Positions 47,116 through 58,742 of a stretch of DNA of 64,000 bases are shown piece by piece. The translations under genes were made by a program, and so were the position numbers. Source of the stretch: Hymenobacter sp. 5317J-9. Its GTDB lineage: Bacteria > Bacteroidota > Bacteroidia > Cytophagales > Hymenobacteraceae. Each line of letters opens with the position of its first letter. The first letter of the stretch is position 1. The stretch spans positions 5,022,001 to 5,086,000 of the forward strand of contig NZ_CP095050.1 of NCBI RefSeq assembly GCF_022921075.1, read 5' to 3'. The notes below the pieces were generated by a model. That model had not been told where the DNA came from and searched no databases. It saw nothing but the letters and a program-made list of their open reading frames with translations.

Positions 47116-49320
47116 ATGTCAACAGTTGCCCTTCAAGAATCCCCGGTCCTCACGGCCGACTTGAAACATACACTTAAGGAAGTATTCGGCTACGGCCAGT
47201 TTCGCGGGACGCAGGAAGCTGTTATTCAGAACATACTGGCGGGGCGCAACACCTTTGTCATCATGCCTACGGGCGCGGGCAAAAGCCTGTGCTACCAGCT
47301 GCCGGCCCTGGTGCTGCCGGGCACGGCCATCGTCATTTCGCCGCTCATCGCCCTGATGAAAAACCAGGTCGACCAGCTCGGCGCTTTTGGTGTGAATGCC
47401 CAGGTGTACAATTCGACGCTGACCAAAACGGAGATGAACCGCGTCAAGAAAGACGTGATGAACGGCGACGTGCGCCTGCTCTACGTGGCCCCCGAAAGCC
47501 TGACCAAGGACGACACCATTGAGTTTCTGCTGAAAAGCACCATCAGTTTCGTGGCCATCGACGAGGCCCACTGCATCTCGGAATGGGGCCACGACTTTCG
47601 GCCCGAGTACCGCAAGATTCGCGGCATCATCGACAACCTGGGCGGCAACGTGCCCATTATTGCCCTCACGGCCACGGCCACGCCCAAAGTGCAGCTGGAT
47701 ATCCAGAAGAACCTGCAGATGGACGACGCTTCGGTGTTTAAAACCAGCTTCAACCGCACCAACCTTTACTACGAGGTGCGCGCCAAGCACAACACCAAGA
47801 AGCAGCTGATTCAGTACGTGAAGCAGCACAAGGGCAAGGCCGGCATCATCTACTGCCTGAGCCGCAAGAAAGTGGAGGAAATAGCCGAGCTGCTGCGCGT
47901 GAACGACGTGCGCGCCCGCCCCTACCACGCCGGCCTCGACCAGCAAACCCGCATCGACAACCAGGACGCCTTCCTGAACGAGGAGTGCGACGTTATCGTG
48001 GCCACCATTGCCTTCGGCATGGGCATCGACAAGCCCGACGTGCGCTTTGTGGTGCACTACGACGCGCCCAAATCCATTGAGGGCTACTACCAGGAAACCG
48101 GCCGCGGCGGCCGCGACGGCCTGGAAGGCAACTGCCTGATGTTCTACAGCTACGACGACATTCTGAAGCTGGAGAAGTTCAGCAAGGACAAGCCGGTGAC
48201 CGAGCGCGACAACGCCCACCAGCTGCTGGCCGAAATGACGAACTACGCCGAGTCGTCGGTGTGCCGGCGCCGGCAGCTGCTGCACTATTTCGGCGAGGTG
48301 CTGGAGAAAGACTGCGGCTTCTGCGACAACTGCAAGCACCCCAAGGAGCGGTTTGAGGGCGAAGCGGCCGTGGGCCTGGCCCTGCGCGCCGTGGTGCAAA
48401 CGGAGGCCCGCTTCAACCTGACGCACATCGGCCAGGTGCTGCTGGGGCTCAGCAACCCGCACATTGAGAGCTACGCCCACAACGCGCTGCCGGTGTACGG
48501 CCAGGGCAAGGAGCTGGGCGACGCGCAGTTCTGGCACTCGGTGCTGCGCCAGTGCCTGCTCAACGGCTTCCTGGAAAAGGACATCGACAGCCTGGGCCTG
48601 GTGCGCATCACCGACAAGGGCATGGACTTCATCGAGAACCCGTACTCCATCACGCTGACGCGCGACCACAACTTCGACGCCGAGCAGAAGGCCGACGAGG
48701 AAAAAGAGGAAGTGCAGCAGGCCGCCGGCCACGACGAAGCCCTGTTCACCCAGCTCAAGGAGCTGCGCAAGCAGGTGGCCAAGCAGAAGAACCTGCCGCC
48801 TTACGTCCTCTTCCAGGACCCAAGCCTGAAGGAGATGGCCACCACCTACCCCACCACCCTGCACGACCTCACGCACGTGTCGGGCGTGGGCCAGGGCAAG
48901 GCCCAGAAGTTTGGCGCGCCGTTCGTGGCCGCCATCAAGAAGTACGTGGAAGACAACGACATCGAAACCGCGGAAGACGTGGTGGTGAAGTCGGCCGTGA
49001 ACCGCTCAAAAATCAAAATCTACATCATCCAGCAAATCGACAAGAAGATGATGCTGGAGGACGTGGCCTCGTCGAAGGGCATTTCGATGACGGAACTGAT
49101 GGAGGAAATCGAGCACATCTGCTACTCCGGCACCCGCCTGAACCTGGATTACTACCTGAACGAAATGGTGGAGGAAGACCGCCAGGACGAGATTTACGAC
49201 TACTTCATGTCGGCCACTACCGACAACATTGCCGTGGCCATGAAGGAAATGGGCGACGAGTTCAGCGAAGAAGAGCTGCGGCTGGTGCGCATCAAGTTCA
49301 TCAGCGAAGTGGCCAACTAA
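47116..49320 (+). CDS. recQ: ATP-dependent DNA helicase RecQ
   Basis: A 734-residue helicase from the ATG at 47116 (MSTVALQESP). Walker A MPTGAGKS is at 50-57, DEAH box and aromatic loop IDEAHCISEWGHDFRPEY near 150, motif VI QETGRGGRDG. A zinc site follows (CRRRQLLHYF ... CGFCDNCKHP), then winged-helix and HRDC-like regions (SLKEMATTYPTTLHDLTHVSGVGQGKAQKFG). It unwinds recombination and fork intermediates. The C-terminal extension beyond HRDC (about 660-734) is longer than E. coli RecQ, as in other Bacteroidota. Confidence 0.95.
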   Translation: MSTVALQESPVLTADLKHTLKEVFGYGQFRGTQEAVIQNILAGRNTFVIMPTGAGKSLCYQLPALVLPGTAIVISPLIALMKNQVDQLGAFGVNAQVYNSTLTKTEMNRVKKDVMNGDVRLLYVAPESLTKDDTIEFLLKSTISFVAIDEAHCISEWGHDFRPEYRKIRGIIDNLGGNVPIIALTATATPKVQLDIQKNLQMDDASVFKTSFNRTNLYYEVRAKHNTKKQLIQYVKQHKGKAGIIYCLSRKKVEEIAELLRVNDVRARPYHAGLDQQTRIDNQDAFLNEECDVIVATIAFGMGIDKPDVRFVVHYDAPKSIEGYYQETGRGGRDGLEGNCLMFYSYDDILKLEKFSKDKPVTERDNAHQLLAEMTNYAESSVCRRRQLLHYFGEVLEKDCGFCDNCKHPKERFEGEAAVGLALRAVVQTEARFNLTHIGQVLLGLSNPHIESYAHNALPVYGQGKELGDAQFWHSVLRQCLLNGFLEKDIDSLGLVRITDKGMDFIENPYSITLTRDHNFDAEQKADEEKEEVQQAAGHDEALFTQLKELRKQVAKQKNLPPYVLFQDPSLKEMATTYPTTLHDLTHVSGVGQGKAQKFGAPFVAAIKKYVEDNDIETAEDVVVKSAVNRSKIKIYIIQQIDKKMMLEDVASSKGISMTELMEEIEHICYSGTRLNLDYYLNEMVEEDRQDEIYDYFMSATTDNIAVAMKEMGDEFSEEELRLVRIKFISEVAN

Positions 49321-49339
49321 TCGGAGCTGGCATCCACGG

Positions 49340-49395
49340 AAGCCGCCCCAACGAAGCAACCTCACGCAAGAGGTTGTTTCGTTGGGGCGGCTTTT
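49340..49395 (+). terminator. Long-stem terminator after recQ
   Basis: AAGCCGCCCCAACGAA and its inverse (TTCGTTGGGGCGGCTT) with further pairing in CAACCTC/GAGGTTG, then a T-run. Confidence 0.85.
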
Positions 49396-49405
49396 TGGTG
49401 CACGT

Positions 49406-49509
49406 CTGTCATCCTGAGCGCAGCGAAGGACCTTATCACCGAAGAACAATTTACTGTAGTCCAGACGGTGCGAGCGTGATAAGGTCCTTCGCTGCGCTCA
49501 GGATGACAG
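49406..49509. repeat. Long inverted repeat, GTCATCCTGAGC subtype
   Basis: Perfect arms of about 34 bases starting CTGTCATCCTGAGCGCAGCG and running to GGACCTTATCAC, around a loop of about 35 bases. It is the same architecture as the GTCATGCTGAGC copies but with a different core. Confidence 0.85.
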
Positions 49510-49582
49510 GCGCCCATAAACGACCTGCTGAAATCAACCGCCTGTTAACTTGCCAGACATTTTAACTTTTCTGCTTTAAAGT

Positions 49583-51679
49583 ATGACGACTTCTTTTTCT
49601 TGCCGGGCGGTTCTGCGCGGCGCACTGGCGCTGCTCTCCATGAGCGCGCTTGAGGCCCACGCCGGCGGCCCGCCCGCGGCCCCCAAAGCGCCCGCCAACC
49701 CGCTGATGCCGGCTTTCAACCAGCCCATTGCGTTCAGCAAGGCTACCAAGGCCGATGTGCAGCAGGCCACCACCCTGGCCATTGCCAACACCAAAACGGC
49801 CCTGACGGCCATTTACAGCGTGCCGGCCGGCAAGCGCACCTTCGCCAATACCATGCTGCCGCTGGATGCCATGAGCGACAACTTTGGCAGCGTGGCCGGC
49901 CCCATCAGCATCTTGTTCAACGCCAGCCCCGATTCGGCGGTGCGCAACCAGGCCGAGCGCAGCCTGGCCCTTATCAGCAAGTATGGCAACGAGCTGGAGC
50001 TGGATGAAAAGCTCTACCGGGCCGTGAAGGACTACTCGAAAACCAAGGAGGCCATGGCCCTGACCGGCCCGCGCAAGAAGTTCCTGACCGAAACCGTGGA
50101 CGAATACGAGCGCAACGGCTTCGCGCTGACGCCCGAGAAGCGCCAGGAACTGCAAAAGCTCAACGACAAAATTGCCGACCTGAGCCTGGCCTTTGGGGCC
50201 AACATTGCCAAAGACCGGAGCTTTTTGCTGGTGAGCGAGGCCGACATGAAAGGCTTGCCCGACGATTACGTCAAGAGCCGCCCGCGCGAGGGCGCGATGT
50301 ACCGCATCAACGTGGACGGGCCTTCCTACACCACGTTCATGAAGTACGCGGAGTCGGAACCCATGCGCAAGCAGCTCTACACGCTCTACAACAACCGCGC
50401 GGCCGAAGCCAATCTGCCCGTGCTGAAGCAGCTGCTCATTGAGCGCCAGAAAAAAGCCCAGCTGCTGGGCTACAAAACCTACGCGGCCTACCAAACCAGC
50501 AGCCGCATGGTGAAAAACCCCGAAACCGTGTGGGCCTTCGAAACCAAGCTGGTGGACCGGGTGAAGGTGAAAAGCCAGCAGGACCTCGACGAGCTGCTGG
50601 CCGTGAAGCGCGCCTACCTGAAGGACGTGAACGTGAAGACGATAGCGCCCTGGGAAACGTCTTTCTACAGCAACTTGCTGATGCAGAACAAGTACCAGGT
50701 CGACGCGGAGAAAGTGAAGGAGTACTTCGAGGTGAACCATGTGGTGGATGGCCTCTTCAACACCACGCAGCAGCTGTTTGCCTTGAAGTTCAACGAGGTG
50801 AAAAACCCCTCAGTGTGGCACAAAGACGCGCGCATGTTTGAGGTGCAGCGCGACGGCAAGCTCATCGGGCGCTTCTACATCGACCTGTACCCGCGCGACA
50901 ACAAGTACACCCACGCGGCTTGCTTTGGCGTGCAGTCGGGCCGCGCCACGGCCAAAGGCTACCAACTGCCCACGGCCGTGCTGCTCTGCAACTTCAACGC
51001 GCCCACGGCCGGCAAGCCGGCCCTGATGAGCCACAGCCAGGTGGTGACCTTCTTCCACGAGTTTGGCCACGTGATGCACAACCTGCTGACCACGGCCGAG
51101 TTGTCGGCGCAGTCGGGCACCAGCGTGAAGCGCGACTTCGTGGAAGCTCCTTCGCAAATCCTGGAAAACTGGGCCTGGAACTACGACGCCCTTAAAACTT
51201 TCGCCAAACACTACCAGACCGGCGAGGTGCTGCCCAAGCCGCTGTACGACAAGATGTGGACGGCCCGCAACGTGGGCTCGGGCCTGGCCGCCTCGCAGCA
51301 AATTCTATACGGCACACTGGACATGACTTTGCACGACCGTTTCGACCCGAACGGCACCGAGACGACTACCGACGTGCTCAAAAAGCTGCAAAACCAGATT
51401 ACGCCCTTCGCCTACCTCGACGGCACCAACATGCAGGCCGCTTTCGGGCACCTCACGGGCTACGGCGCGGGCTACTACGGCTACATGTGGTCGAAGGTGT
51501 ACGCCGAGGACATGTTCTCGGTGTTTGAGAAAAACGGCATCATGGACAGCAAAACCGGCCTGCGCTACCGCGACTACATCCTGGCCAAAGGCGGTACCGA
51601 CGAGGAATACACCCTGGTGAAAAACTTCCTGGGCCGCGAGCCCAACCAGGACGCCTTCTTCAAGTCGCTGGGGCTGTAA
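49583..51679 (+). CDS. M3 family metallopeptidase (peptidyl-dipeptidase Dcp-like), exported
   Basis: A 698-residue protein with a signal-like N-terminus (RAVLRGALALLSMSALEAHA). The zinc motif HEFGH is at about residue 492 (FFHEFGHVMHNLL) with the distal Glu in DFVEAPSQILENW; the late GYGAGYYGYMWSK segment lines the substrate pocket in this family. It should trim short peptides in the periplasm. No sorting tail is seen. Confidence 0.92.
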   Translation: MTTSFSCRAVLRGALALLSMSALEAHAGGPPAAPKAPANPLMPAFNQPIAFSKATKADVQQATTLAIANTKTALTAIYSVPAGKRTFANTMLPLDAMSDNFGSVAGPISILFNASPDSAVRNQAERSLALISKYGNELELDEKLYRAVKDYSKTKEAMALTGPRKKFLTETVDEYERNGFALTPEKRQELQKLNDKIADLSLAFGANIAKDRSFLLVSEADMKGLPDDYVKSRPREGAMYRINVDGPSYTTFMKYAESEPMRKQLYTLYNNRAAEANLPVLKQLLIERQKKAQLLGYKTYAAYQTSSRMVKNPETVWAFETKLVDRVKVKSQQDLDELLAVKRAYLKDVNVKTIAPWETSFYSNLLMQNKYQVDAEKVKEYFEVNHVVDGLFNTTQQLFALKFNEVKNPSVWHKDARMFEVQRDGKLIGRFYIDLYPRDNKYTHAACFGVQSGRATAKGYQLPTAVLLCNFNAPTAGKPALMSHSQVVTFFHEFGHVMHNLLTTAELSAQSGTSVKRDFVEAPSQILENWAWNYDALKTFAKHYQTGEVLPKPLYDKMWTARNVGSGLAASQQILYGTLDMTLHDRFDPNGTETTTDVLKKLQNQITPFAYLDGTNMQAAFGHLTGYGAGYYGYMWSKVYAEDMFSVFEKNGIMDSKTGLRYRDYILAKGGTDEEYTLVKNFLGREPNQDAFFKSLGL

Positions 51680-51705
51680 AGGACCGACGAAGGCACGCTT
51701 CCAAA

Positions 51706-51739
51706 CAAAAAAGGCCGCTTCCCCAAGCGGCCTTTTTTG
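51706..51739 (+). terminator. Terminator after the M3 peptidase
   Basis: CAAAAAAGGCCGCTT and AAGCGGCCTTTTTTG form a perfect stem around CCCC. Confidence 0.9.
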
Positions 51740-51833
51740 TTTCCGGCTGCGAAGCCTGTCGAACTCTGGCCCCGGCGCCGCGTATGGCCTAAGTGCCTAG
51801 CGTGCTGCCTGGCAAATACTTAGCGAACTATAT

Positions 51834-52337
51834 ATGTGGGTTGTATTTGCGTTGCTGGCGGCGTTGGTGTCGGCTACTGTGGTCACCTTGTCGAAAGCAG
51901 GCATCAAAAACGTACCGCCCAGCCTGGCGTTTGCCATTCAGGCCGTGCTGATAATCATTGTGTCGTGGGGCACGGTGCTGTGGGAAAACCTGCTGCCCGA
52001 CCTGGGCAAAATTGAGCGCAAAAGCTGGATGTTCCTCATTGCAGCCGGTATCCTCACGGCCGCGTCCTCCCTCCTGTCCTTTCGGGCCCTGTCCATCGGC
52101 GATGCCTCGCGCGTCTCGCCGCTCACCAACGTGGCCCTGGTGTTTTCGGTAACCTTAGCCGCCATTTTCCTGAAGGAGAAACTCACGTGGCAGGTGATGC
52201 TCGGCGCCGGGCTCATGGCCAGCGGGGCGCTGCTCATCGCCTTCGCCAAGCCAACTGAGAAGCCCGAGGATGCCAGCAAAAAAAATGGTCGTCCCGAGAC
52301 CGGGACGACCATCTACGAATCGAAGCCAGCGGCTTAG
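51834..52337 (+). CDS. EamA domain membrane protein (half-size)
   Basis: A 167-residue protein with four to five hydrophobic helices covering residues 1-140 (one EamA unit; full-length transporters have two). The conserved LSFRALSIGDASRVSPLTNVALVFSV and LGAGLMASGALLIAFAK segments are clear. Such half proteins usually pair as dimers, as in small multidrug transporters; substrate is unknown. The last roughly 19 residues (KKNGRPETGTTIYESKPAA) are coded by DNA that forms the terminator of the opposite gene, so this tail may have no function of its own. Confidence 0.82.
   Translation: MWVVFALLAALVSATVVTLSKAGIKNVPPSLAFAIQAVLIIIVSWGTVLWENLLPDLGKIERKSWMFLIAAGILTAASSLLSFRALSIGDASRVSPLTNVALVFSVTLAAIFLKEKLTWQVMLGAGLMASGALLIAFAKPTEKPEDASKKNGRPETGTTIYESKPAA
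52278..52312 (-). terminator. Minus-strand terminator inside the EamA coding end
   Basis: ATGGTCGTCCCG...CGGGACGACCAT hairpin followed, on the minus strand, by eight T. It lies 35 bases past the stop of the propeller gene at 52347 and within the 3' coding end of the EamA gene. Confidence 0.85.
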
Positions 52338-52346
52338 CCCAATAGC

Positions 52347-53936
52347 TTACGGCGCCTGCACCAGCAGGCGGGCCGTGGCCACGGGGCGACCCTGGGCCAG
52401 CACGCGCACGGCGTAGAGGCCGGGCGCCAGCCCGGCCGGCAGGGCCACGGCCAGCTCGCCCCCCACGGGTTCGGCGGCCACCGCCGCCACGGCGCGGCCC
52501 AGCGCGTCGAGCAGCTGCACCCGCGCGGCCCCGCCCAGCGGCCGGGCCAGCGCCAGCCGCACCGTGCCGCCCGGCGCGGCCGGCTGCGGGTAGAGCACCA
52601 CGGCCCCGGCCGGGACCGCGCCTGGGCGAACAGCCGACACCACGGGCACGAACTGGCTGCGGCAGGGCCGCTCGAAATAGGCCAGCCACGCCGGCTGGGC
52701 CAGCAGCTGGCCGCTCGGGCTGCGCTGCTGGCCCCGGCCGCTGACCACAATCGTGCTGTCGCCGGGCAGCAGCTGCCAGCTTTGGGGCAGGGCCGCGGTC
52801 AGCGCCTGCGAGCAGTAGGTGTCGCGTTGGGTCAGGCGGCCCTGCGCGCTCAGGTGCAGCACCTCGAACTCATTCGGTGCCGGGCGCGGCCGGGCGGCGT
52901 AGGTGAGCACGCGCAGGCTGCCGTCGGCCGCTTCCTGTACCTGGGCCGTGAACCGGTCGGTGTCGGTGAAGCCGCCCATCGGCAGCGGCGCCTCCAACAG
53001 CGTGCGCCACACCACGCGCAGGGCCGTGTCGAGCCGGGCCACGAAGCCGTGGGTGCGCGCCCGCCCGCCCAGCGAATCCAGCTGCGCCTGGCCCGACACG
53101 ACGTAGCCGCTGCCGTCGCGCAGGCGCAGGGCCCCGGCCGAGGCAAACATCTGCACGAAGGCGGCGCGGCCGAAGGGCTCTATCCAGCGTGCGCGCCGGG
53201 GCTGCCCGCCCGAGTCGACCTCGAGGGCGTAGAGCTGGTAGTTGACCGAGTCGCGCTGGGCGTCGCCCAGCAGGAGCCAGCCCCGGCGCGGCGCTTCCAC
53301 GATGCGCCGCAGGTAGGCGTAGGCCACGGCGGCGGGAAACTGCGCCCCGAGGCGGATGACGGGGTTGAGGTAGTTGCGCTGCCAGCGCAGCACGCCGGCC
53401 GTGTCAAGGCACACCAGCGAGAAGTGCGTGGAAACCGGCGTTTGGCCCGTGCCGCTGTTGTCGCCCAAGCCGGCGATGTAGTAGCGCCCATCGCGCGTGG
53501 CCGCATGCTGGCCTGCGTGGTCTGTTCGCACCGAAGGGGCCTTGCGCGTGCGCACCGTGTCACCGTTTCCTGTTACCCAGCTGTAGAGCCCCGTGACTCC
53601 GATTCGGTTGTTGGCTGGCTGTGTACCATAGGCAAAAAAACCGTTGCGCCAGGGAATACCCACCCAACCCCCAGCGGCATTGTTGAAGCTGCGTTGCCAG
53701 AGCAGTTGCCCTTGCAATGTATACTTCGCCCAATAGCTTATGACCGAACCGCTAGCTGAAACAGTTATTGCTTTACCATCAGTTATAAAATTCCTATACT
53801 GGCTGCTCACGTTCGTGGAATTGGGATTGCCAAATAAGTCCGTGCGCTCCCAACTGCCTATTGCTTGCCCGCAAAGCTGCAACGGCCCGGCTACCAGTAG
53901 TAATAGCCACAGCCCGTATACCCATGCCGTTTTCAT
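52347..53936 (-). CDS. T9SS-secreted propeller protein (second module)
   Basis: A 529-residue protein with signal peptide (MKTAWVYGLWLLLLVAGPL). The mature chain has propeller-like repeats (YTLQGQLLWQRSFN, GDTVRTRKAPSVRTDHAG, LVCLDTAGVLRWQRNY, GFVARLDTALRVVWRTLL), similar to the protein at 35990-37852, and a T9SS tail (LYPQPAAPGGTVRLAL ... LAPGLYAVRV). There is no PKD domain. It lies 60 bases downstream of the beta-helix gene, so the pair is probably one transcript. Its terminator is at 52278-52312. Confidence 0.85.
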   Translation of the reverse strand: MKTAWVYGLWLLLLVAGPLQLCGQAIGSWERTDLFGNPNSTNVSSQYRNFITDGKAITVSASGSVISYWAKYTLQGQLLWQRSFNNAAGGWVGIPWRNGFFAYGTQPANNRIGVTGLYSWVTGNGDTVRTRKAPSVRTDHAGQHAATRDGRYYIAGLGDNSGTGQTPVSTHFSLVCLDTAGVLRWQRNYLNPVIRLGAQFPAAVAYAYLRRIVEAPRRGWLLLGDAQRDSVNYQLYALEVDSGGQPRRARWIEPFGRAAFVQMFASAGALRLRDGSGYVVSGQAQLDSLGGRARTHGFVARLDTALRVVWRTLLEAPLPMGGFTDTDRFTAQVQEAADGSLRVLTYAARPRPAPNEFEVLHLSAQGRLTQRDTYCSQALTAALPQSWQLLPGDSTIVVSGRGQQRSPSGQLLAQPAWLAYFERPCRSQFVPVVSAVRPGAVPAGAVVLYPQPAAPGGTVRLALARPLGGAARVQLLDALGRAVAAVAAEPVGGELAVALPAGLAPGLYAVRVLAQGRPVATARLLVQAP

Positions 53937-53996
53937 GATTAATCCGTTTAACGGACCGGTTTGTTCTCACACGTTGAGACAAGCCAGCCCTGGTTT

Positions 53997-56503
<2,507 letters not shown>

Positions 56504-56507
<4 letters not shown>

Positions 56508-56532
56508 GATAGGCTATTGCCGCCAAAATCAA
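56504..56532 (-). promoter_or_regulatory. Probable promoter of the beta-helix gene
   Basis: On the minus strand TATCTTGT (56511-56504; one base off TAnnTTTG) is preceded by CTTG-like TTG (56532-56530) at an 18-base spacing. The expected transcript start near 56498 is about 20 bases before the ATG at 56479 and beyond the TTG at 56507. Confidence 0.45.
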
Positions 56533-56596
56533 GCCAGCAAGAACTTGATTTCCATCTATCTCACCTTTTCAACCGTCAGGGCTTGCCAGGGCTTAC

Positions 56597-56629
56597 AAAA
56601 AAACCGTTCCTGTATCAGGAACGGTTTTT
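56597..56629. terminator. Terminator after the bacilliredoxin gene
   Basis: AAAAACCGTTCCTG and CAGGAACGGTTTTT stem with T-run, just past the bacilliredoxin stop and upstream of the beta-helix gene; it separates the two. Confidence 0.9.
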
Positions 56630-56657
56630 CATTCTGCGGGAAGATCCAGGCCCCCAC

Positions 56658-57080
56658 TTAGCAATACTCCTCAAACGCGCCTTGCAGGTTGTTGACGATG
56701 CGCATGGCGTCGGAACCTTCGATGTGGTAGCGCTCAATCATGTGCACCAGCTCGCCGTCTTTGAACAGGGCGATGCAGGGCGACGAAGGAGGGTACGGCA
56801 GCAGGTGCTCGCGCATCTTGGCCACGGCGTCGGTTTCCATGCCGGCAAACACGGTCACGAGTTTGCCGGGCTTCTTGTCGGCGCTGGCCAAGGCCATTTT
56901 CAGGGCCGGGCGGGCCTTGGCGGCGGCGCAGCCGCACACCGAGTTAACGGCCACCAGCACGGTGCCTTCTTTGTCGGCCAGGGCCGACTCCACTGCTTCG
57001 GGGGTCATCAACTGCTCAAAACCAACCTCGGTGAGGTCCTGGCGGATGGGCGCCACCATGTATTCGGGATAAACTGCCAT
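56658..57080 (-). CDS. BrxA/BrxB family bacilliredoxin
   Basis: A 140-residue protein of usual length, with the active site CGC in VNSVCGCAAAKARP (first Cys about 49), the LVTVFAGMETDAV segment and the C-terminal Cys (FEEYC). In Bacillus, bacilliredoxins remove bacillithiol from proteins after oxidative stress. Bacillithiol use in this organism is not shown by the window. A perfect -7 box lies upstream. Confidence 0.9.
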   Translation of the reverse strand: MAVYPEYMVAPIRQDLTEVGFEQLMTPEAVESALADKEGTVLVAVNSVCGCAAAKARPALKMALASADKKPGKLVTVFAGMETDAVAKMREHLLPYPPSSPCIALFKDGELVHMIERYHIEGSDAMRIVNNLQGAFEEYC

Positions 57081-57120
57081 TGTCTGGTTAATTAAAAGGC
57101 GGCGGGGCCGCGTGAGGATG

Positions 57121-57128
57121 CAAAAATA
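57121..57128 (-). promoter_or_regulatory. -7 box of the bacilliredoxin gene
   Basis: TATTTTTG on the minus strand matches TAnnTTTG, about 40 bases before the ATG at 57080. Confidence 0.42.
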
Positions 57129-57183
57129 CGCATGCTTAAAGCATTAGGGGCGGCGGAAAGTTTCGAGGGTACCGGTTGCTTTA

Positions 57184-57300
57184 AACAAGAACGTCATGCT
57201 GAGCGCAGTCGAAGCATCTCTACTGCGCAGCTAAACCCTGATGATTGGTTTACTGCTGCGGGAGAGATGCTTCGACTGCGCTCAGCATGACGTTCTTGTT
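57184..57300. repeat. Long inverted repeat, GTCATGCTGAGC family (copy 4)
   Basis: The most perfect copy: arms of about 38 bases from AACAAGAACGTCATGCTGAG to the inverse, with GCAGTCGAAGC matched exactly in the other arm. It lies between the GH43 stop and the bacilliredoxin promoter. Confidence 0.9.
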
Positions 57301-57323
57301 TGCGCCGTCTTTCTACCCTCGGC

Positions 57324-58442
57324 CTACGGCACTATCGTCTCGATGCTACCATCGGCGCGGCGCTTCAGCTCGGTGACTTTGATGTTGCGCAGCCAGGTTT
57401 TGCCCGAGAGCTGGGTGTCGTGGTAGAAAATGTACCACTTGTCCTTAATGGGCACGATGGAGTGGTGGGTGGTCCAGCCCTGCACGGGCTCCATGATGAC
57501 GCCCTGGTAGGTAAAGGGGCCGGTGGGCGTAGAGCTGGTGGCGTACACCAGCAGGTGGGTATCGCCGGTGGAATAGGAGAAGTAATATTTGCCCTGGTAC
57601 TTGTGCATCCAGCCGCCTTCGAAGAAGCGCCGCTTGGTGTCGCTGGCCAATAGCGGCTTGCCGGCTTCATCCATGATGACCAGTTCTTTCACGGGGCCAT
57701 CGAAGTGCTTCATGTCGGCCGAGAGCTTGGCCACGCGGGCGCTGAGGGCGGGCACGTCGCCGCTGGGCTCTTTTTCGGGCGCGTTGGCGTCGTAGGTGCC
57801 TTTTTGCCAGCGCTGGAGTTGGCCGCCCCAGAGGCCACCGAAGTACATGTAGGCGCTGCCGTCGGTGTCCTGAAACACGGCCGGGTCGATGCTGAAACTA
57901 CCGGCAATGGGCGCGGGGTCGGCCTTGAAGGGGCCAGCGGGCGTTTTGCTGGTGGCCACGCCGATGCGGAAGACGTCCTGCTTGTCCTTCACCGGGAAGT
58001 AGAGGTAATAGGTGCCGGCCTTGAAGGCGGCATCGGGCGCCCACAGCTGGCGGCCGGCCCAGGGAATATCCTTGATGTCGAGCCCCACGCCGTGGTCCGT
58101 CACCTTGCCACCGATGCTGTCCATCGACAGGATGTGGTAGTCGCGCATGGCGAAATGGTCGCCTTTGTCGTTTTCCGGAATGCCGGCCTCGATGTCGTGC
58201 GAGGGGTAGATGTAAATCTTGCCCTCAAAAAGATGCGCCGACGGGTCGGCGGTGTAGATGTTGCTGATGAGGGGCTGCGACAGCGGCTGCTTGGCGGCCG
58301 GGGCTGCGGCGGTATCGGCTTTGGGCGCCTCAGAAGTGGTGGTGGTTTCCTGGGTGGAGCTGTTGCTTTGGCAGGCCCCGAGCAGAGCCAGCGAAGCGGC
58401 TAGTACGGGCGCCAGGCGCTGCGTTTTGGAGGAGGTGAGCAT
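57324..58442 (-). CDS. GH43-like glycoside hydrolase lipoprotein
   Basis: A 372-residue lipoprotein from the ATG at 58442 (signal ending LLGAC, Cys about 22). The five-bladed propeller carries TADPSAHLFEGKIYIYPSHD (general-base Asp), FSIDPAVFQDTDGSAYMYFGG (modulator Asp) and FFEGGWMHKYQGKYYFSYS (general-acid Glu). It is a different GH43 subfamily from the gene at 801. It probably trims a plant or microbial oligosaccharide at the cell surface. No SusCD pair is near, and substrate is unknown. Confidence 0.88.
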   Translation of the reverse strand: MLTSSKTQRLAPVLAASLALLGACQSNSSTQETTTTSEAPKADTAAAPAAKQPLSQPLISNIYTADPSAHLFEGKIYIYPSHDIEAGIPENDKGDHFAMRDYHILSMDSIGGKVTDHGVGLDIKDIPWAGRQLWAPDAAFKAGTYYLYFPVKDKQDVFRIGVATSKTPAGPFKADPAPIAGSFSIDPAVFQDTDGSAYMYFGGLWGGQLQRWQKGTYDANAPEKEPSGDVPALSARVAKLSADMKHFDGPVKELVIMDEAGKPLLASDTKRRFFEGGWMHKYQGKYYFSYSTGDTHLLVYATSSTPTGPFTYQGVIMEPVQGWTTHHSIVPIKDKWYIFYHDTQLSGKTWLRNIKVTELKRRADGSIETIVP

Positions 58443-58742
58443 GAGGGAATTTTGGGGTGTGAGCAGGTTTTCGAAGGCTGTCAAAAACGAATTGACCGCC
58501 GGGGCTAGGCCAGGGGTTTTAGCGACTGCCGCGTAAATATAGAAGCACAACCTGTGCGTGCAACCATCTGATTGATAACGCTTTTTAACTCAAAACTACC
58601 GCAACCGTTTGTGATAGGCGGACAAAACCCAACGGGCGGCAACGCGTTTAGCAACGGCCGGCGCATAACTATTTTGACGCCCAACGCTTTTACCAAACGG
58701 CCGCCGTGAGCAGGCCTTTCCCCTCTCCTTTTCCTACTTTTT
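58443..58742. other. Divergent region between GH43 lipoprotein and pirin
   Basis: 300 bases, AT-richer in the middle (58520-58700). Near-matches such as CTATTTTGA (58671-58679) could be a -7 box for pirin, but nothing exact is found. No gene or RNA recognised. Confidence 0.4.
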
